A stretch of DNA of 64,000 nucleotides from CAZUZS01 sp964624795 (GTDB lineage: Bacteria; Calditrichota; Calditrichia; RBG-13-44-9), in contig CAZUZS010000010.1 of NCBI GenBank assembly GCA_964624795.1, forward strand, positions 1-64,000, read 5' to 3'. Shown piece by piece: positions 26,433 through 34,610 of this stretch (the stretch's first letter is position 1; each line of letters starts with the position of its first letter). The notes below the pieces were generated by a model, which had not been told where the DNA came from, did no database searches, and saw only the letters and a program-made list of their open reading frames with translations. Made by a program: the position numbers and the translations under genes.

Positions 26433-26458
26433 CTAAGGATGAACATATTGTGTTTTGC

Positions 26459-26484
26459 AAAAGCCCTCTCCGGAGGGCTTTTTT
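26459..26484 (+). terminator. rho-independent terminator after serA
   Basis: AAGCCCTC pairs with GAGGGCTT around a TCCG loop, followed by an uninterrupted T-run. It ends the serA transcript; the 26485-26656 gap then carries the pdxS promoter. Confidence 0.9.
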
Positions 26485-26590
26485 ATGAATTGGAATAACA
26501 ATGGACCGCACATGAACTCCAGATTGTTAAAGCAATTCTGCCGGAAATACCAGAGCAGATGCAAAATGCTAAATTCATTTTTATATGAAC

Positions 26591-26619
26591 TTGCTTTCCC
26601 AGCAGAGGTAAAATAAATT
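26591..26619 (+). promoter_or_regulatory. promoter of pdxS-pdxT
   Basis: TTGCTT (26591-26596), 17 bases, TAAATT (26614-26619); ATG of pdxS is 38 bases further on, with a CAGGAG ribosome site. Confidence 0.5.
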
Positions 26620-26656
26620 TGAAATCTGAAATATTTAACGCAACAGGAGCCTTGAA

Positions 26657-27544
26657 ATGATTTCAGAAGATAAAGAGTTTAAATTAAAAGTTGGCCTCGC
26701 AGAAATGCTCAAGGGCGGGGTTATTATGGATGTCACAACTGCAGATCAGGCGAAGATTGCGGAAGAGGCCGGTGCCGTTGCTGTAATGGCACTTGAGCGA
26801 ATTCCCGCCGATATTCGGGCCCAGGGTGGCGTAGCAAGAATGAGCAATCCTGCCCTTATCAGGGGTATACAATCCGCAGTTTCGATCCCGGTAATGGCGA
26901 AATGCAGGATTGGACATTTTGCCGAGGCCCAGGTGTTGGAATCTTTAGGCATTGATTTCATCGATGAAAGTGAGGTCCTAACTCCCGCAGACGAAGAATA
27001 TCATATCAACAAACATCCATTTAAAATCCCATTTGTTTGCGGTTGTCGCGATATCGGCGAAGCGCTCCGGCGAATTTCCGAAGGCGCAGCTATGCTTCGC
27101 ACAAAGGGAGAGGCTGGCAGCGGAAATATCGTAGAAGCCGTGCGTCATATGCGTGCAGTTCAGAGCGAAATAAAGCGCATAACTACCCTGGGCGACGAGG
27201 AACTTGTGGGTCAGGCGAAAAAGATCGGGGCGCCCGTAGAAGTTTTGCGGTATGTAAAAGAAAATGGCAAATTACCTGTTCCGAATTTCGCTGCAGGTGG
27301 AATAGCCACTCCTGCAGACGCATCTCTTATGATGCAATTGGGAGCCGAATCGGTTTTTGTGGGGAGCGGAATATTTAAGTCGGAAGACCCTGCTGAGAGA
27401 GCAAAAGCTATTGTCATGGCGACCACGCATTACCTGGATTTTGATATAATAGCAAAAGTTTCCGAGGGATTGAAAGAGCCGATGAGAGGCCTGGATATCC
27501 GGCAGATTCCCGAAGAAGATTTGATGCAAACCCGTGGATGGTAA
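26657..27544 (+). CDS. pdxS: pyridoxal 5'-phosphate synthase subunit PdxS
   Basis: 295 residues, a full-length (beta/alpha)8 PdxS. GGVIMDVTTADQAKIAEEAG, the catalytic lysine regions IPVMAKCRIGHF (Lys81-equivalent) and MLRTKGEAGSGN (Lys149-equivalent), and FAAGGIATPADASLMMQLG phosphate-binding segment are intact. It condenses ribose 5-phosphate, glyceraldehyde 3-phosphate and ammonia from PdxT directly to PLP. The ornithine aminotransferase nearby is one of many PLP users. pdxT follows immediately. Confidence 0.97.
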   Translation: MISEDKEFKLKVGLAEMLKGGVIMDVTTADQAKIAEEAGAVAVMALERIPADIRAQGGVARMSNPALIRGIQSAVSIPVMAKCRIGHFAEAQVLESLGIDFIDESEVLTPADEEYHINKHPFKIPFVCGCRDIGEALRRISEGAAMLRTKGEAGSGNIVEAVRHMRAVQSEIKRITTLGDEELVGQAKKIGAPVEVLRYVKENGKLPVPNFAAGGIATPADASLMMQLGAESVFVGSGIFKSEDPAERAKAIVMATTHYLDFDIIAKVSEGLKEPMRGLDIRQIPEEDLMQTRGW

Positions 27545-27545
27545 A

Positions 27546-28121
27546 ATGGTCATCGGAGTTTTGGCAATACAAGGCGATTTTGGGCTCCATCAGAAAATGC
27601 TGACGCAAATTGGCGTCGAAAATATAGCCGTCCGAACACAAAAGGAATTGGAACGATGTGATGGTTTGATAATTCCTGGCGGGGAATCGACCACTTTTGT
27701 AAATCTTCTAAAGAAAAATGGCTTGTTTGAAAAAATTGTGGAATTCGGATCCAAAAGAAAAATAATGGGGACATGCGCTGGTCTTATAACCCTGGCTGCT
27801 ACAATAAATAATTTTAAAATCGAAACCTTCGGGCTAATTGACATTGATGTTGAAAGAAATGCATATGGCCGGCAGAGAGAGTCATTTATTACTACAATTG
27901 ATCTGAATTTGAATGGCGAAAAAGTTGGATTCGAAGGCGTTTTTATTCGTGCTCCCAAAATAGTGAGATTAGGGGAGGGGGTTAAACTACTTGCCCATAA
28001 TAATAATGAAATCGTGATGGTAGAAAACGAGAATATATTGGTTTGCACATTTCACCCCGAGCTAACCGAAGACACAAGAATCCATAAATATTTTCTTTCG
28101 AAGACAGGAACGAATAATTAG
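27546..28121 (+). CDS. pdxT: pyridoxal 5'-phosphate synthase glutaminase subunit PdxT
   Basis: 191 residues from the ATG at 27546, one base after the pdxS stop, giving the usual IGVLAIQGDF N terminus; a GTG at 27534 would overlap pdxS by 11 bases. Class I-type glutaminase: PGGEST, nucleophile Cys77 in MGTCAGL, and His-Glu in TFHPELTED. It supplies ammonia to PdxS inside the 12+12 complex. Gene order and adjacency are standard, and translation is probably coupled. Confidence 0.95.
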   Translation: MVIGVLAIQGDFGLHQKMLTQIGVENIAVRTQKELERCDGLIIPGGESTTFVNLLKKNGLFEKIVEFGSKRKIMGTCAGLITLAATINNFKIETFGLIDIDVERNAYGRQRESFITTIDLNLNGEKVGFEGVFIRAPKIVRLGEGVKLLAHNNNEIVMVENENILVCTFHPELTEDTRIHKYFLSKTGTNN

Positions 28122-28136
28122 CTTCATCAATATCAA

Positions 28137-28177
28137 CATATCCGGATAAGCGGATATGACTTTGATTGGTTTTTTCT
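28137..28177 (+). terminator. probable terminator after pdxT
   Basis: CATATCCG and CGGATATG (8-bp perfect stem, loop GATAAG) start 16 bases after the pdxT stop; a T-rich tract begins about ten bases past the stem, which is further than ideal. The remaining gap to 28310 shows no gene. Confidence 0.5.
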
Positions 28178-28310
28178 TTCCCACCAGAATATCAAATATT
28201 ATTTTGAAGCCCATTTCCCTGGCAGAATTTCACTTAAGATTCACATTATTTATCCGATATTAAAGGTAGAAATAAGGATTTTTCGAACTGATTTCAGAAA
28301 GGACAGGGAA

Positions 28311-29429
28311 GTGGCTTCTAACATTCTGATTATCGAACCCGATCTTAATTTTTCGCAAAAGTTGACAGATTCATTAAACGAATTGGGATTCACGTCCTAT
28401 CTGCGAACGGATATTGCCGATCCGGAAGACTTGCTTGAAATTAGAATTCCCCTGCAATGTATTATATTAAACCTGGAACTGAAAAGCCTGGAGGGATTGA
28501 CACTCTATTCGTACCTGAAAAATCTAAAACCGTTTAAAGGCACATCATTTGCTTTTCTTGCAGATAGCAAAAACATTTTTCGCCTGTTAGAGAATATACC
28601 TCTCGAGCGCGCAATTTTGGTAAATAAGGAAGATGATTACGATGCGCTGCTGGCTGAAATAGTCAATAATATCCCATTGCCGGATGCCAGCAACGCAACG
28701 CAAGGTGCAATGCTTGAGCTGGAGGGTAATTTATCTGATCTGCCACTCGATGATCTTTTTCTATATTGTCGTAAAACATGCTTTACAGGATTATTATTCC
28801 TTTCCAAAGAGAAGGAATTTGGCGTTATTCCATACAGCTTTGGGACTAGAGAGCAAATAAATTACAGGAATTTATCCGATGAGCGGGCGCTTGATGTTTT
28901 TCATGCATGGAATGATGCGGGCTTTCGTCTTGAGAGAACGCGGTTTACGTCTAAAGAAGCAAGGCAGATTGCTGTCAGTTGCAGAACAAAAGAGGGAAAA
29001 GAACAAGAATCATCTCCCGTTAATTTGAGCGATTTATTTGAAGACATTTTTACATTTCTCTTTACATTTCTCAATGAACAATTATTAGAGCAGAATGTAT
29101 CTGCAATATTTTATGAATCGCTGGAAGTGTATAATTCCAGGAGTAGTGCTGGTGTTGAGATATTTTTTAATCCCGGAAATGAAGAAATATTTTCGTTCTC
29201 TGAGGCAATAAGAACCGACGAAATAGAATCTCTCGTTAATCTTGTCGTGGAGATATTTCTGAATGCAAAACTGTACGAACCTGAATTGAATTTGAGGGAT
29301 TTTCTTGATGATATTCACGAACTCGATCCGTATTTGAAAGAGATTCATTTCTACGAGTTCATACTTCCAAAAAATAAGCGCAAACAGAACAAAGAGGGGA
29401 AAGCGCAACCAATACCGCAATCCACTTAA
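28311..29429 (+). CDS. pseudo-receiver plus PatA-like (DUF4388) domain protein
   Basis: 372 residues. The first 125 residues have receiver topology (NILIIEPDLNFSQKLTDSLN, later GLTLYSYLKNL), but the phosphoacceptor position in CIILNLELKS is Asn54 rather than Asp, so normal phosphorylation is not expected. Residues about 133-250 (AMLELEGNLSDLPLDDLFLY, FTGLLFLSKEKEFGVI) match the DUF4388/PatA module found beside two-component domains. The C-terminal 120 residues are acidic and not recognised. A GTG start follows AAAGGACAGG. It is cytoplasmic and sits alone, convergent with the aminotransferase gene. Confidence 0.7.
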   Translation: MASNILIIEPDLNFSQKLTDSLNELGFTSYLRTDIADPEDLLEIRIPLQCIILNLELKSLEGLTLYSYLKNLKPFKGTSFAFLADSKNIFRLLENIPLERAILVNKEDDYDALLAEIVNNIPLPDASNATQGAMLELEGNLSDLPLDDLFLYCRKTCFTGLLFLSKEKEFGVIPYSFGTREQINYRNLSDERALDVFHAWNDAGFRLERTRFTSKEARQIAVSCRTKEGKEQESSPVNLSDLFEDIFTFLFTFLNEQLLEQNVSAIFYESLEVYNSRSSAGVEIFFNPGNEEIFSFSEAIRTDEIESLVNLVVEIFLNAKLYEPELNLRDFLDDIHELDPYLKEIHFYEFILPKNKRKQNKEGKAQPIPQST

Positions 29430-29587
29430 GATGTTGATGGATTTTTGCAGGGCGAATTCAAGTTCGAATAGTAGTTTACATAATATATATTATATTAATA
29501 TTATGCCGGGATCTTAATGTCAATATGAATTCCGTCTTTTGCCAATTTATGTTTTGCGTCCATTCAATTAGTGTTCGAAAGAATGAA

Positions 29588-30787
29588 TTAGGCGTTTAAA
29601 ACTTCCGCAATTCTTTCAAATGCCCAATCGATTTCGTCTTTATTTATCACCAATGGCGGAGCAAAGCGAATAATATTATGATGCGTCTCTTTAGCTAATA
29701 ATCCTTTTTTCTGCAGCATTTCGCAAAAACGCCGGGCTCCACCAGCTTCAGGATAAAGCTCGACACCAATGAGCAATCCTCGTCCCCTGACTTCTTTGAT
29801 ATGCGAGCTCTTTATCGTTCTCAACCTGTCCATGAAGTAATTGCCCAGCTCGAAGGCGTTCTCCGGTAATTTCTCTTCCAAAATTACATTCAAGGCCGAC
29901 TTTCCAATGGCCGCTGCCAAAGGATTTCCTCCGAATGTGCTGCCATGATCTCCCGGATTAAAGACGGACATTACTTCCTCGGTGCTTAGAAAGGCGGAAA
30001 TCGGGTAATATCCCCCTGATAATGCCTTTCCAACGATAATGCCGTCCGGTTTCACAGCCTCGTGTTGGAAAGCAAACATTTTCCCGGTTCGGCCCAAACC
30101 GGTTTGAATTTCATCCATGATCAAGAGGACATTATTTTCCCTGCAAATTGCTTCAGCCTCTTTCAAAAATCCGTCTGGAGGTATGATTATTCCACCTTCT
30201 CCCTGAATAGGCTCAAGCAGGAATGCCGCCGTATTTGCAGTAATAGAATTATTTAGTGCATTTAAGTCACCATAAGGGATAATCTTAAAACCTGGGGTAA
30301 AAGGTCCAAAACCATCTTTGTACTGGTCTTCTGTTGACGCACTTACAATTGTGACAGTTCGCCCATGAAAATTATTGGCGCACACAATAATTTCAGCTTT
30401 GCCGGCATCAACACCTTTTATTTTATAGGCCCATTTCCGCGCTGCCTTCAGGGCAGTCTCGACTGCTTCTGCGCCCGAATTCATGGGCAGCACTTTTGGC
30501 AATCCGGAGATTTTGCTTAATATCTTATAGAAACCGCCAAGCTGATCGTTCCGGAATGCCCTGGAGGTCAAGGTTAATTTTTTAGCCTGCTCCATCATTG
30601 CCTGGTAAATTTTGGGGTGGCAATGGCCCTGGTTCAGTGCTGAATATGCGCTTAAAAAATCGAGATATTTGTTTCCCTCGACATCCCAAACCCATATACC
30701 TTCACCCTTTTCAATTACTACATCCAACGGATGATAATTATTTGCACCATAACTATCTTCAAGCTTCATATAATCTTGGGTATTCAC
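29588..30787 (-). CDS. rocD: ornithine aminotransferase
   Basis: 399 residues from a GTG at 30787, preferred because AAGGAG lies six bases upstream; reading further 5' gives a 17-residue extension with no ribosome site that would overlap the promoter. Class III PLP aminotransferase: YGANNYHPLDV at the N terminus is typical of ornithine aminotransferases, MNSGAEAVETALKAAR, MDEIQTGLGRTGK, and PLP-lysine in VGKALSGGYYP. It converts ornithine and 2-oxoglutarate to glutamate semialdehyde and glutamate, joining arginine and proline metabolism. Single-gene unit with its own promoter. An AT-rich inverted repeat lies between it and the convergent upstream-numbered gene. Confidence 0.93.
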   Translation of the reverse strand: MNTQDYMKLEDSYGANNYHPLDVVIEKGEGIWVWDVEGNKYLDFLSAYSALNQGHCHPKIYQAMMEQAKKLTLTSRAFRNDQLGGFYKILSKISGLPKVLPMNSGAEAVETALKAARKWAYKIKGVDAGKAEIIVCANNFHGRTVTIVSASTEDQYKDGFGPFTPGFKIIPYGDLNALNNSITANTAAFLLEPIQGEGGIIIPPDGFLKEAEAICRENNVLLIMDEIQTGLGRTGKMFAFQHEAVKPDGIIVGKALSGGYYPISAFLSTEEVMSVFNPGDHGSTFGGNPLAAAIGKSALNVILEEKLPENAFELGNYFMDRLRTIKSSHIKEVRGRGLLIGVELYPEAGGARRFCEMLQKKGLLAKETHHNIIRFAPPLVINKDEIDWAFERIAEVLNA

Positions 30788-30828
30788 ATCTAGCTCCTTA
30801 GGGTTTTTTGTTTTCCTCAATGGCCGGA

Positions 30829-30857
30829 AAATTAACAACTCTACCCTTAAAAGGCAA
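30829..30857 (-). promoter_or_regulatory. promoter of rocD
   Basis: Reading the - strand: TTGCCT (30857-30852), 17 bases, TAATTT (30834-30829), about 42 bases ahead of the GTG start at 30787. Confidence 0.5.
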
Positions 30858-30954
30858 TTTGAAAGTGATTTTTCGCCGCTGGGAAATGCCCGAAATTCGA
30901 TGATATTATTAAAAATCAGGAATTAGAATAAACAATGGGGGAGGAAAGACTATT

Positions 30955-31734
30955 TTATGAAACTTTATGATAAAGGCTGTCCAGTTTAGCGGAAGCAAGA
31001 TTGAATTCATCGTCATCGATGTAATTAAATCTTCGCAAGCGCTTCAAGACTATATTCGTTCGCCAATAAACAGCATAGTTTACCCTGTCCGGACGCATCC
31101 TGTGAGGATTGGGAATCACGGCCGCAAGGCGTGCCATTTCATTCAGGCTGAGAGCCGAAACATTCTTCTGAAAATAGAATTGCGCAGCAGCCTGAATTCC
31201 ATAAATGTTGTCTCCCCATTCGATTACATTGAGATATAGTTCCAAAATGCGTGTTTTTCGAAGTTCTTTTTCAAGTTTTCTGGCAATTATCCACTCGCGA
31301 AGTTTCCTGCTTATGGACTTTCGTTTCGAAAGATACAGATTCTTGGCCAATTGTTGTGTAATGGTGCTGCCGCCTCGCAGGAATCCACCCTCGGCAAGAT
31401 TCTTCTTGAATGATTCTTCTACTTCATGCCAATCGATACCATTATGAACCCAAAAAGAGGCATCTTCCGCAACTGTAATGCTTTTTATCATTAGTTCCGG
31501 CACTTGTCCGATAGAAACCCACTGATATTTCATACTATTGCGTCTTTTGCCGGAATTATACTCACTTGAGTTTTTTGAAAGTATGATCTCGCGGCCGGGA
31601 TTTTTCTTTTTCCAGATGCCGACATTCGGTGCTGTTACCACGAGATATGTGTAAAATAAGATTGCAAGCAAGGCATAGCTTATCAGGAAATAAATGAAAA
31701 ATTGCAGGTATTTGATTATTCTAAAGGAGTTCAT
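30955..31734 (-). CDS. mtgA: monofunctional peptidoglycan glycosyltransferase (GT51)
   Basis: 259 residues: one N-terminal membrane helix (about 8-32) and a single GT51 domain. The family motifs appear in order: TVAEDASFWVHNGID with catalytic Glu, RGGSTITQQLAKNLYLS, RKLREWIIARKLEKELRK with the second Glu, ILELYLNVIEWGDNIYGI and AAVIPNPHRMRP. No transpeptidase domain follows, so this is an MtgA-type enzyme that polymerises lipid II into glycan strands on the outer face of the inner membrane. Third gene of guaB-mce-mtgA; starts four bases after the epimerase gene. Confidence 0.92.
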   Translation of the reverse strand: MNSFRIIKYLQFFIYFLISYALLAILFYTYLVVTAPNVGIWKKKNPGREIILSKNSSEYNSGKRRNSMKYQWVSIGQVPELMIKSITVAEDASFWVHNGIDWHEVEESFKKNLAEGGFLRGGSTITQQLAKNLYLSKRKSISRKLREWIIARKLEKELRKTRILELYLNVIEWGDNIYGIQAAAQFYFQKNVSALSLNEMARLAAVIPNPHRMRPDRVNYAVYWRTNIVLKRLRRFNYIDDDEFNLASAKLDSLYHKVS

Positions 31735-31738
31735 TTGG

Positions 31739-32182
31739 TTATGATATTTCGTTTTCTTTTATGTCCGACTTTTCCTGCGACAACTCCAGCAAAATCCCAT
31801 GCATGCTCTTTGGATGGACAAATGCGATGTGTTTTCCCTCCGCGCCCTCTCTGGGTTTTTCATCGATAAGCTGAAGATTATGCGATTTCATATCGGACAT
31901 GACACTTTGGATATCATCCACCTCAAGTGCGAAATGATGAATCCCCTCCCCTCTTTTCTCCAGGAACTTCATTATCGGCGATGAGGGCTCAGTAGGTTCG
32001 AGAAATTCCAGCTTCGATTCACCAATTTTGAATCCGACTACCTTTACTTTCTGATCTTCGATCAGTTCCTCAAAAACCGGTTCAAGCCTAAAAACTGTCT
32101 TGAATAGTTTTTTTACCTCAGCAACTGATCGAACAGCTATGCCAATGTGATCAATCTTTTCAAACATTTCACTTCTCTTCAT
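31739..32182 (-). CDS. mce: methylmalonyl-CoA epimerase
   Basis: 147 residues (142 if the internal ATG at 32167, with AGAGAAG upstream, is used). Two glyoxalase-fold halves: KIDHIGIAVRSVAEV with the first metal His, FLEPTEPSSPIMKFLEKRGE, GIHHFALEVDDIQ with the second His, and HGILLELSQ with the catalytic/metal Glu. The enzyme interconverts (R)- and (S)-methylmalonyl-CoA in propionate metabolism. The mutase itself is not in this window. It starts one base after the guaB stop, suggesting co-transcription with an unrelated function. Confidence 0.9.
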   Translation of the reverse strand: MKRSEMFEKIDHIGIAVRSVAEVKKLFKTVFRLEPVFEELIEDQKVKVVGFKIGESKLEFLEPTEPSSPIMKFLEKRGEGIHHFALEVDDIQSVMSDMKSHNLQLIDEKPREGAEGKHIAFVHPKSMHGILLELSQEKSDIKENEIS

Positions 32183-32183
32183 G

Positions 32184-33644
32184 TTAGCTCATCCGATAGT
32201 TGGGTGACTCCTTCGTGATGTCGACGTCATGTGGATGGCTTTCCTTCAGGCCGGCATTGGTTATTTTAACAAATCTTGCTTTGGCTTTTAGCTCAGCAAT
32301 ATCGCGACACCCGGTATATCCCATGGCAGATCGAAGTCCGCCGACCATCTGGTAAACTGTTTCGCTGAGCGGTCCCCGGTAAGGAACACGTCCCTCAATG
32401 CCTTCCGGCACCAGTTTTTCTTTTTCCAGAATTTCTTCCTGGAAATACCTGTCGCGGCTGCCTTGCGCCATAGCACCAAGAGAACCCATACCGCGAACTT
32501 GCTTGTAACGGCGTCCATCCAAAAGAATCGTTTCGCCCGGACTTTCTTCAGTGCCAGCAAACAGGCTCCCGATCATCACCGAGCTTGCGCCGGCGGCAAT
32601 CGCTTTGGGAATATCGCCGGTGAATTTTATGCCCCCGTCCGCTACTATGGGGATGCCAGTGCCTTTTAGTGCACCTGCAACCTCCATGATAGCGGAAATC
32701 TGCGGAACGCCAATTCCAGTGACGACGCGGGTGGTGCAAATTGATCCCGGCCCGATCCCTACCTTCACAGCATCCACGCCTGCATCTGCTAATGCTTTCG
32801 CTGCTTCCGCGGTAGCGATATTTCCGGCAATTAGACTGGTTCCGGGAAATTTGGCCTTGAATTCCTTAATTGTTTGCAGAACTCTTAGAGAATGCCCGTG
32901 AGCGGTGTCAATTGTTATGACATCTACATTGGCATTGATAAGAATTTTCGCCCGCTCCAGTTCTTTTTCGCCAACCCCGATTGCAGCTCCCACCCGGAGT
33001 CGTCCATGTTCGTCCTTGCAGGCGTTGGGATATTTTTCTTTCTTCTGAATGTCCTTTACCGTTATCAGTCCTTTTAGATTTCCTGAATTATCAACCACAA
33101 GCAGCTTTTCAATGCGGTGCTTCTGAAGAATACTTTTCGCCTCCTCCAGGGTGGTTCCTTCCGGCGTGGTGATCAAATTTTCGGCCGTCATCAAATCCGA
33201 GATTGGGCGGTCCAGGTTTTCCTCAAAACGCAAATCCCTGTTTGTGATTATGCCGACCAATTTGGGACCATTCACAATCGGAATTCCGGAAAAGCGATAA
33301 TGGCGCATCACCCTGAGCGCCTCCCGGATGGGCTTTTCCGAGGTTAAAGTTACCGGATCCAAAATCATGCCGCTTTCCGACCTTTTGACCCTGTCCACCT
33401 CATCCGCCTGCTGCTTTGCAGAAAGGTTTTTATGAATGATTCCGATTCCGCCTTCCCTTGCCAGCGCAATAGCCAGCTCGGATTCAGTCACAGTGTCCAT
33501 TGCAGCCGATGCAATGGGAATATTAAGTCCTATTTGACGGGTCAACCGCGAAGTTACATTTACCTGGTTTGGCAATACGCCCGATTCCGCAGGCAATAAA
33601 AGTACATCGTCAAAAGTGAGTCCCTCATATATGATCTTATCCAT
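32184..33644 (-). CDS. guaB: inosine-5'-monophosphate dehydrogenase
   Basis: 486 residues from ATG 33644, ribosome site GGAGG about ten bases upstream; a longer frame to 33782 has no such site and starts with sequence foreign to the family. EGLTFDDVLLLPAES is the standard N terminus. Two CBS domains are inserted at about 95-210 (LITTPEGTTLEEAKSIL). Catalytic Cys303 lies in GPGSICTTRVV, and the flap ends with GVEGRVPYRG-like EGIEGRVPYRG. It converts IMP to XMP with NAD, the committed step to GMP. First gene of a three-gene transcript with mce and mtgA. Confidence 0.97.
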   Translation of the reverse strand: MDKIIYEGLTFDDVLLLPAESGVLPNQVNVTSRLTRQIGLNIPIASAAMDTVTESELAIALAREGGIGIIHKNLSAKQQADEVDRVKRSESGMILDPVTLTSEKPIREALRVMRHYRFSGIPIVNGPKLVGIITNRDLRFEENLDRPISDLMTAENLITTPEGTTLEEAKSILQKHRIEKLLVVDNSGNLKGLITVKDIQKKEKYPNACKDEHGRLRVGAAIGVGEKELERAKILINANVDVITIDTAHGHSLRVLQTIKEFKAKFPGTSLIAGNIATAEAAKALADAGVDAVKVGIGPGSICTTRVVTGIGVPQISAIMEVAGALKGTGIPIVADGGIKFTGDIPKAIAAGASSVMIGSLFAGTEESPGETILLDGRRYKQVRGMGSLGAMAQGSRDRYFQEEILEKEKLVPEGIEGRVPYRGPLSETVYQMVGGLRSAMGYTGCRDIAELKAKARFVKITNAGLKESHPHDVDITKESPNYRMS

Positions 33645-33676
33645 TATTTTTAGCCCTCCGCATTTTAATGGGGGAA

Positions 33677-33704
33677 AATTTAAGCGATGTGCAGTAAAAG
33701 GCAA
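33677..33704 (-). promoter_or_regulatory. promoter of guaB-mce-mtgA
   Basis: On the - strand TTGCCT (33704-33699), 16 bases, TAAATT (33682-33677), 33 bases before the guaB ATG. No purine-riboswitch-like fold is visible in the short leader. Confidence 0.45.
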
Positions 33705-33840
33705 GCAGAAATTGATATTATTTAATTTATTAGCAGATCTGACCGACTGATACCAATCCATGCCAACTTTGTGTTCGTCCAAAGCTAAAAATCCGCGTCA
33801 CTAAGCCAGCAATTTATTTTTTCGTTGTTTGCAAAGCGCG

Positions 33841-33869
33841 TTGCATAATTGGGCTTTTTTAAATAATTT
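33841..33869 (+). promoter_or_regulatory. possible promoter of the HAD phosphatase gene
   Basis: TTGCAT (33841-33846), 17 bases, TAATTT (33864-33869), about 60 bases before the ATG at 33931. The -10 matches those assigned to the sirtuin and rocD genes. Confidence 0.35.
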
Positions 33870-33930
33870 ACCCACGTTTTAGAAGAACCGAACAACACAA
33901 CGACGAATGAAAGAAAGGGCCGGAAACCTC

Positions 33931-34536
33931 ATGTTAAGACACATAATATTTGATTTGGGAAACGTTCTTGTGAATATCCATCCGCAAAAAGCCATGCGGA
34001 AGTTTAAGGAACGCTGTGGCTTGTCAGATGCGGAACTTAAAGCATTCTATCTTTCTGAAACGCATTTAGGATTCATGGCGGGCAAATTCAGCCCGGATGA
34101 ATTCTATAAAATCATGATGAAAATGTTTCCCTGCGACACCCCAATCGCCGAATATATTGAGATATGGGATACAGTAATCGGCGAGCCGAAACCAGGGATT
34201 GACGAAATTATAGATCAGCTTACAAGCAATTATGAGCTCTCAATTTGCTCTAATACGGATCCCTGGCACTGGCAGGTTGCGCTTCAAAAATGCCCTTTCC
34301 TTGGTTCATTCAAGCGGTATTTCCTTTCCTACGAACTAAAAATGAACAAACCGAATCCAAAGGTTTTTGAGGCAGTCCTGCGAGATTTGGGTGCTTCCGG
34401 AAAAGAGTGTGTTTTCATCGATGACACCGCGGAAAATATTCAAACCGCCTCAGAATTTGGGATTAACGGTATCCTGGCAAGCGAACCACAACAGATTCGC
34501 TCTGAATTAATAAATCTTGGGGTGCTGTACCGGTAA
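33931..34536 (+). CDS. HAD-superfamily hydrolase, subfamily IA (YihX-like)
   Basis: 201 residues from ATG 33931; an in-frame ATG at 33907 has no ribosome site. Motif I is FDLGNVLVN (the second Asp replaced by Gly-Asn, as in the YihX/epoxide-hydrolase-N group), motif II SICSNTDPW, the lysine in NKPNPKVFEAV, and motif IV VFIDDTAEN. The four-helix cap between motif I and II is of the small C1 type. Such enzymes dephosphorylate sugar phosphates, for example glucose 1-phosphate for YihX; the true substrate is unknown. Convergent with the T9SS-type peptidase gene 74 bases away. Confidence 0.85.
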   Translation: MLRHIIFDLGNVLVNIHPQKAMRKFKERCGLSDAELKAFYLSETHLGFMAGKFSPDEFYKIMMKMFPCDTPIAEYIEIWDTVIGEPKPGIDEIIDQLTSNYELSICSNTDPWHWQVALQKCPFLGSFKRYFLSYELKMNKPNPKVFEAVLRDLGASGKECVFIDDTAENIQTASEFGINGILASEPQQIRSELINLGVLYR

Positions 34537-34610
34537 ACAGATGATCATCCGGTTCGTAATCGCTAATGCGCCTGAAACGGCAAATTAATAGGACCTTCTG
34601 CACAAGCGTC

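Noticed and set aside
29479..29505. AT-only inverted repeat CATAATAT...ATATTATG between convergent genes
   Set aside because: No GC stem and no T-run; too weak to call a bidirectional terminator.
33645..33906. Purine or guanidine riboswitch ahead of guaB
   Set aside because: The leader from the predicted start to the ATG is only about 25-30 bases and shows no conserved aptamer core.
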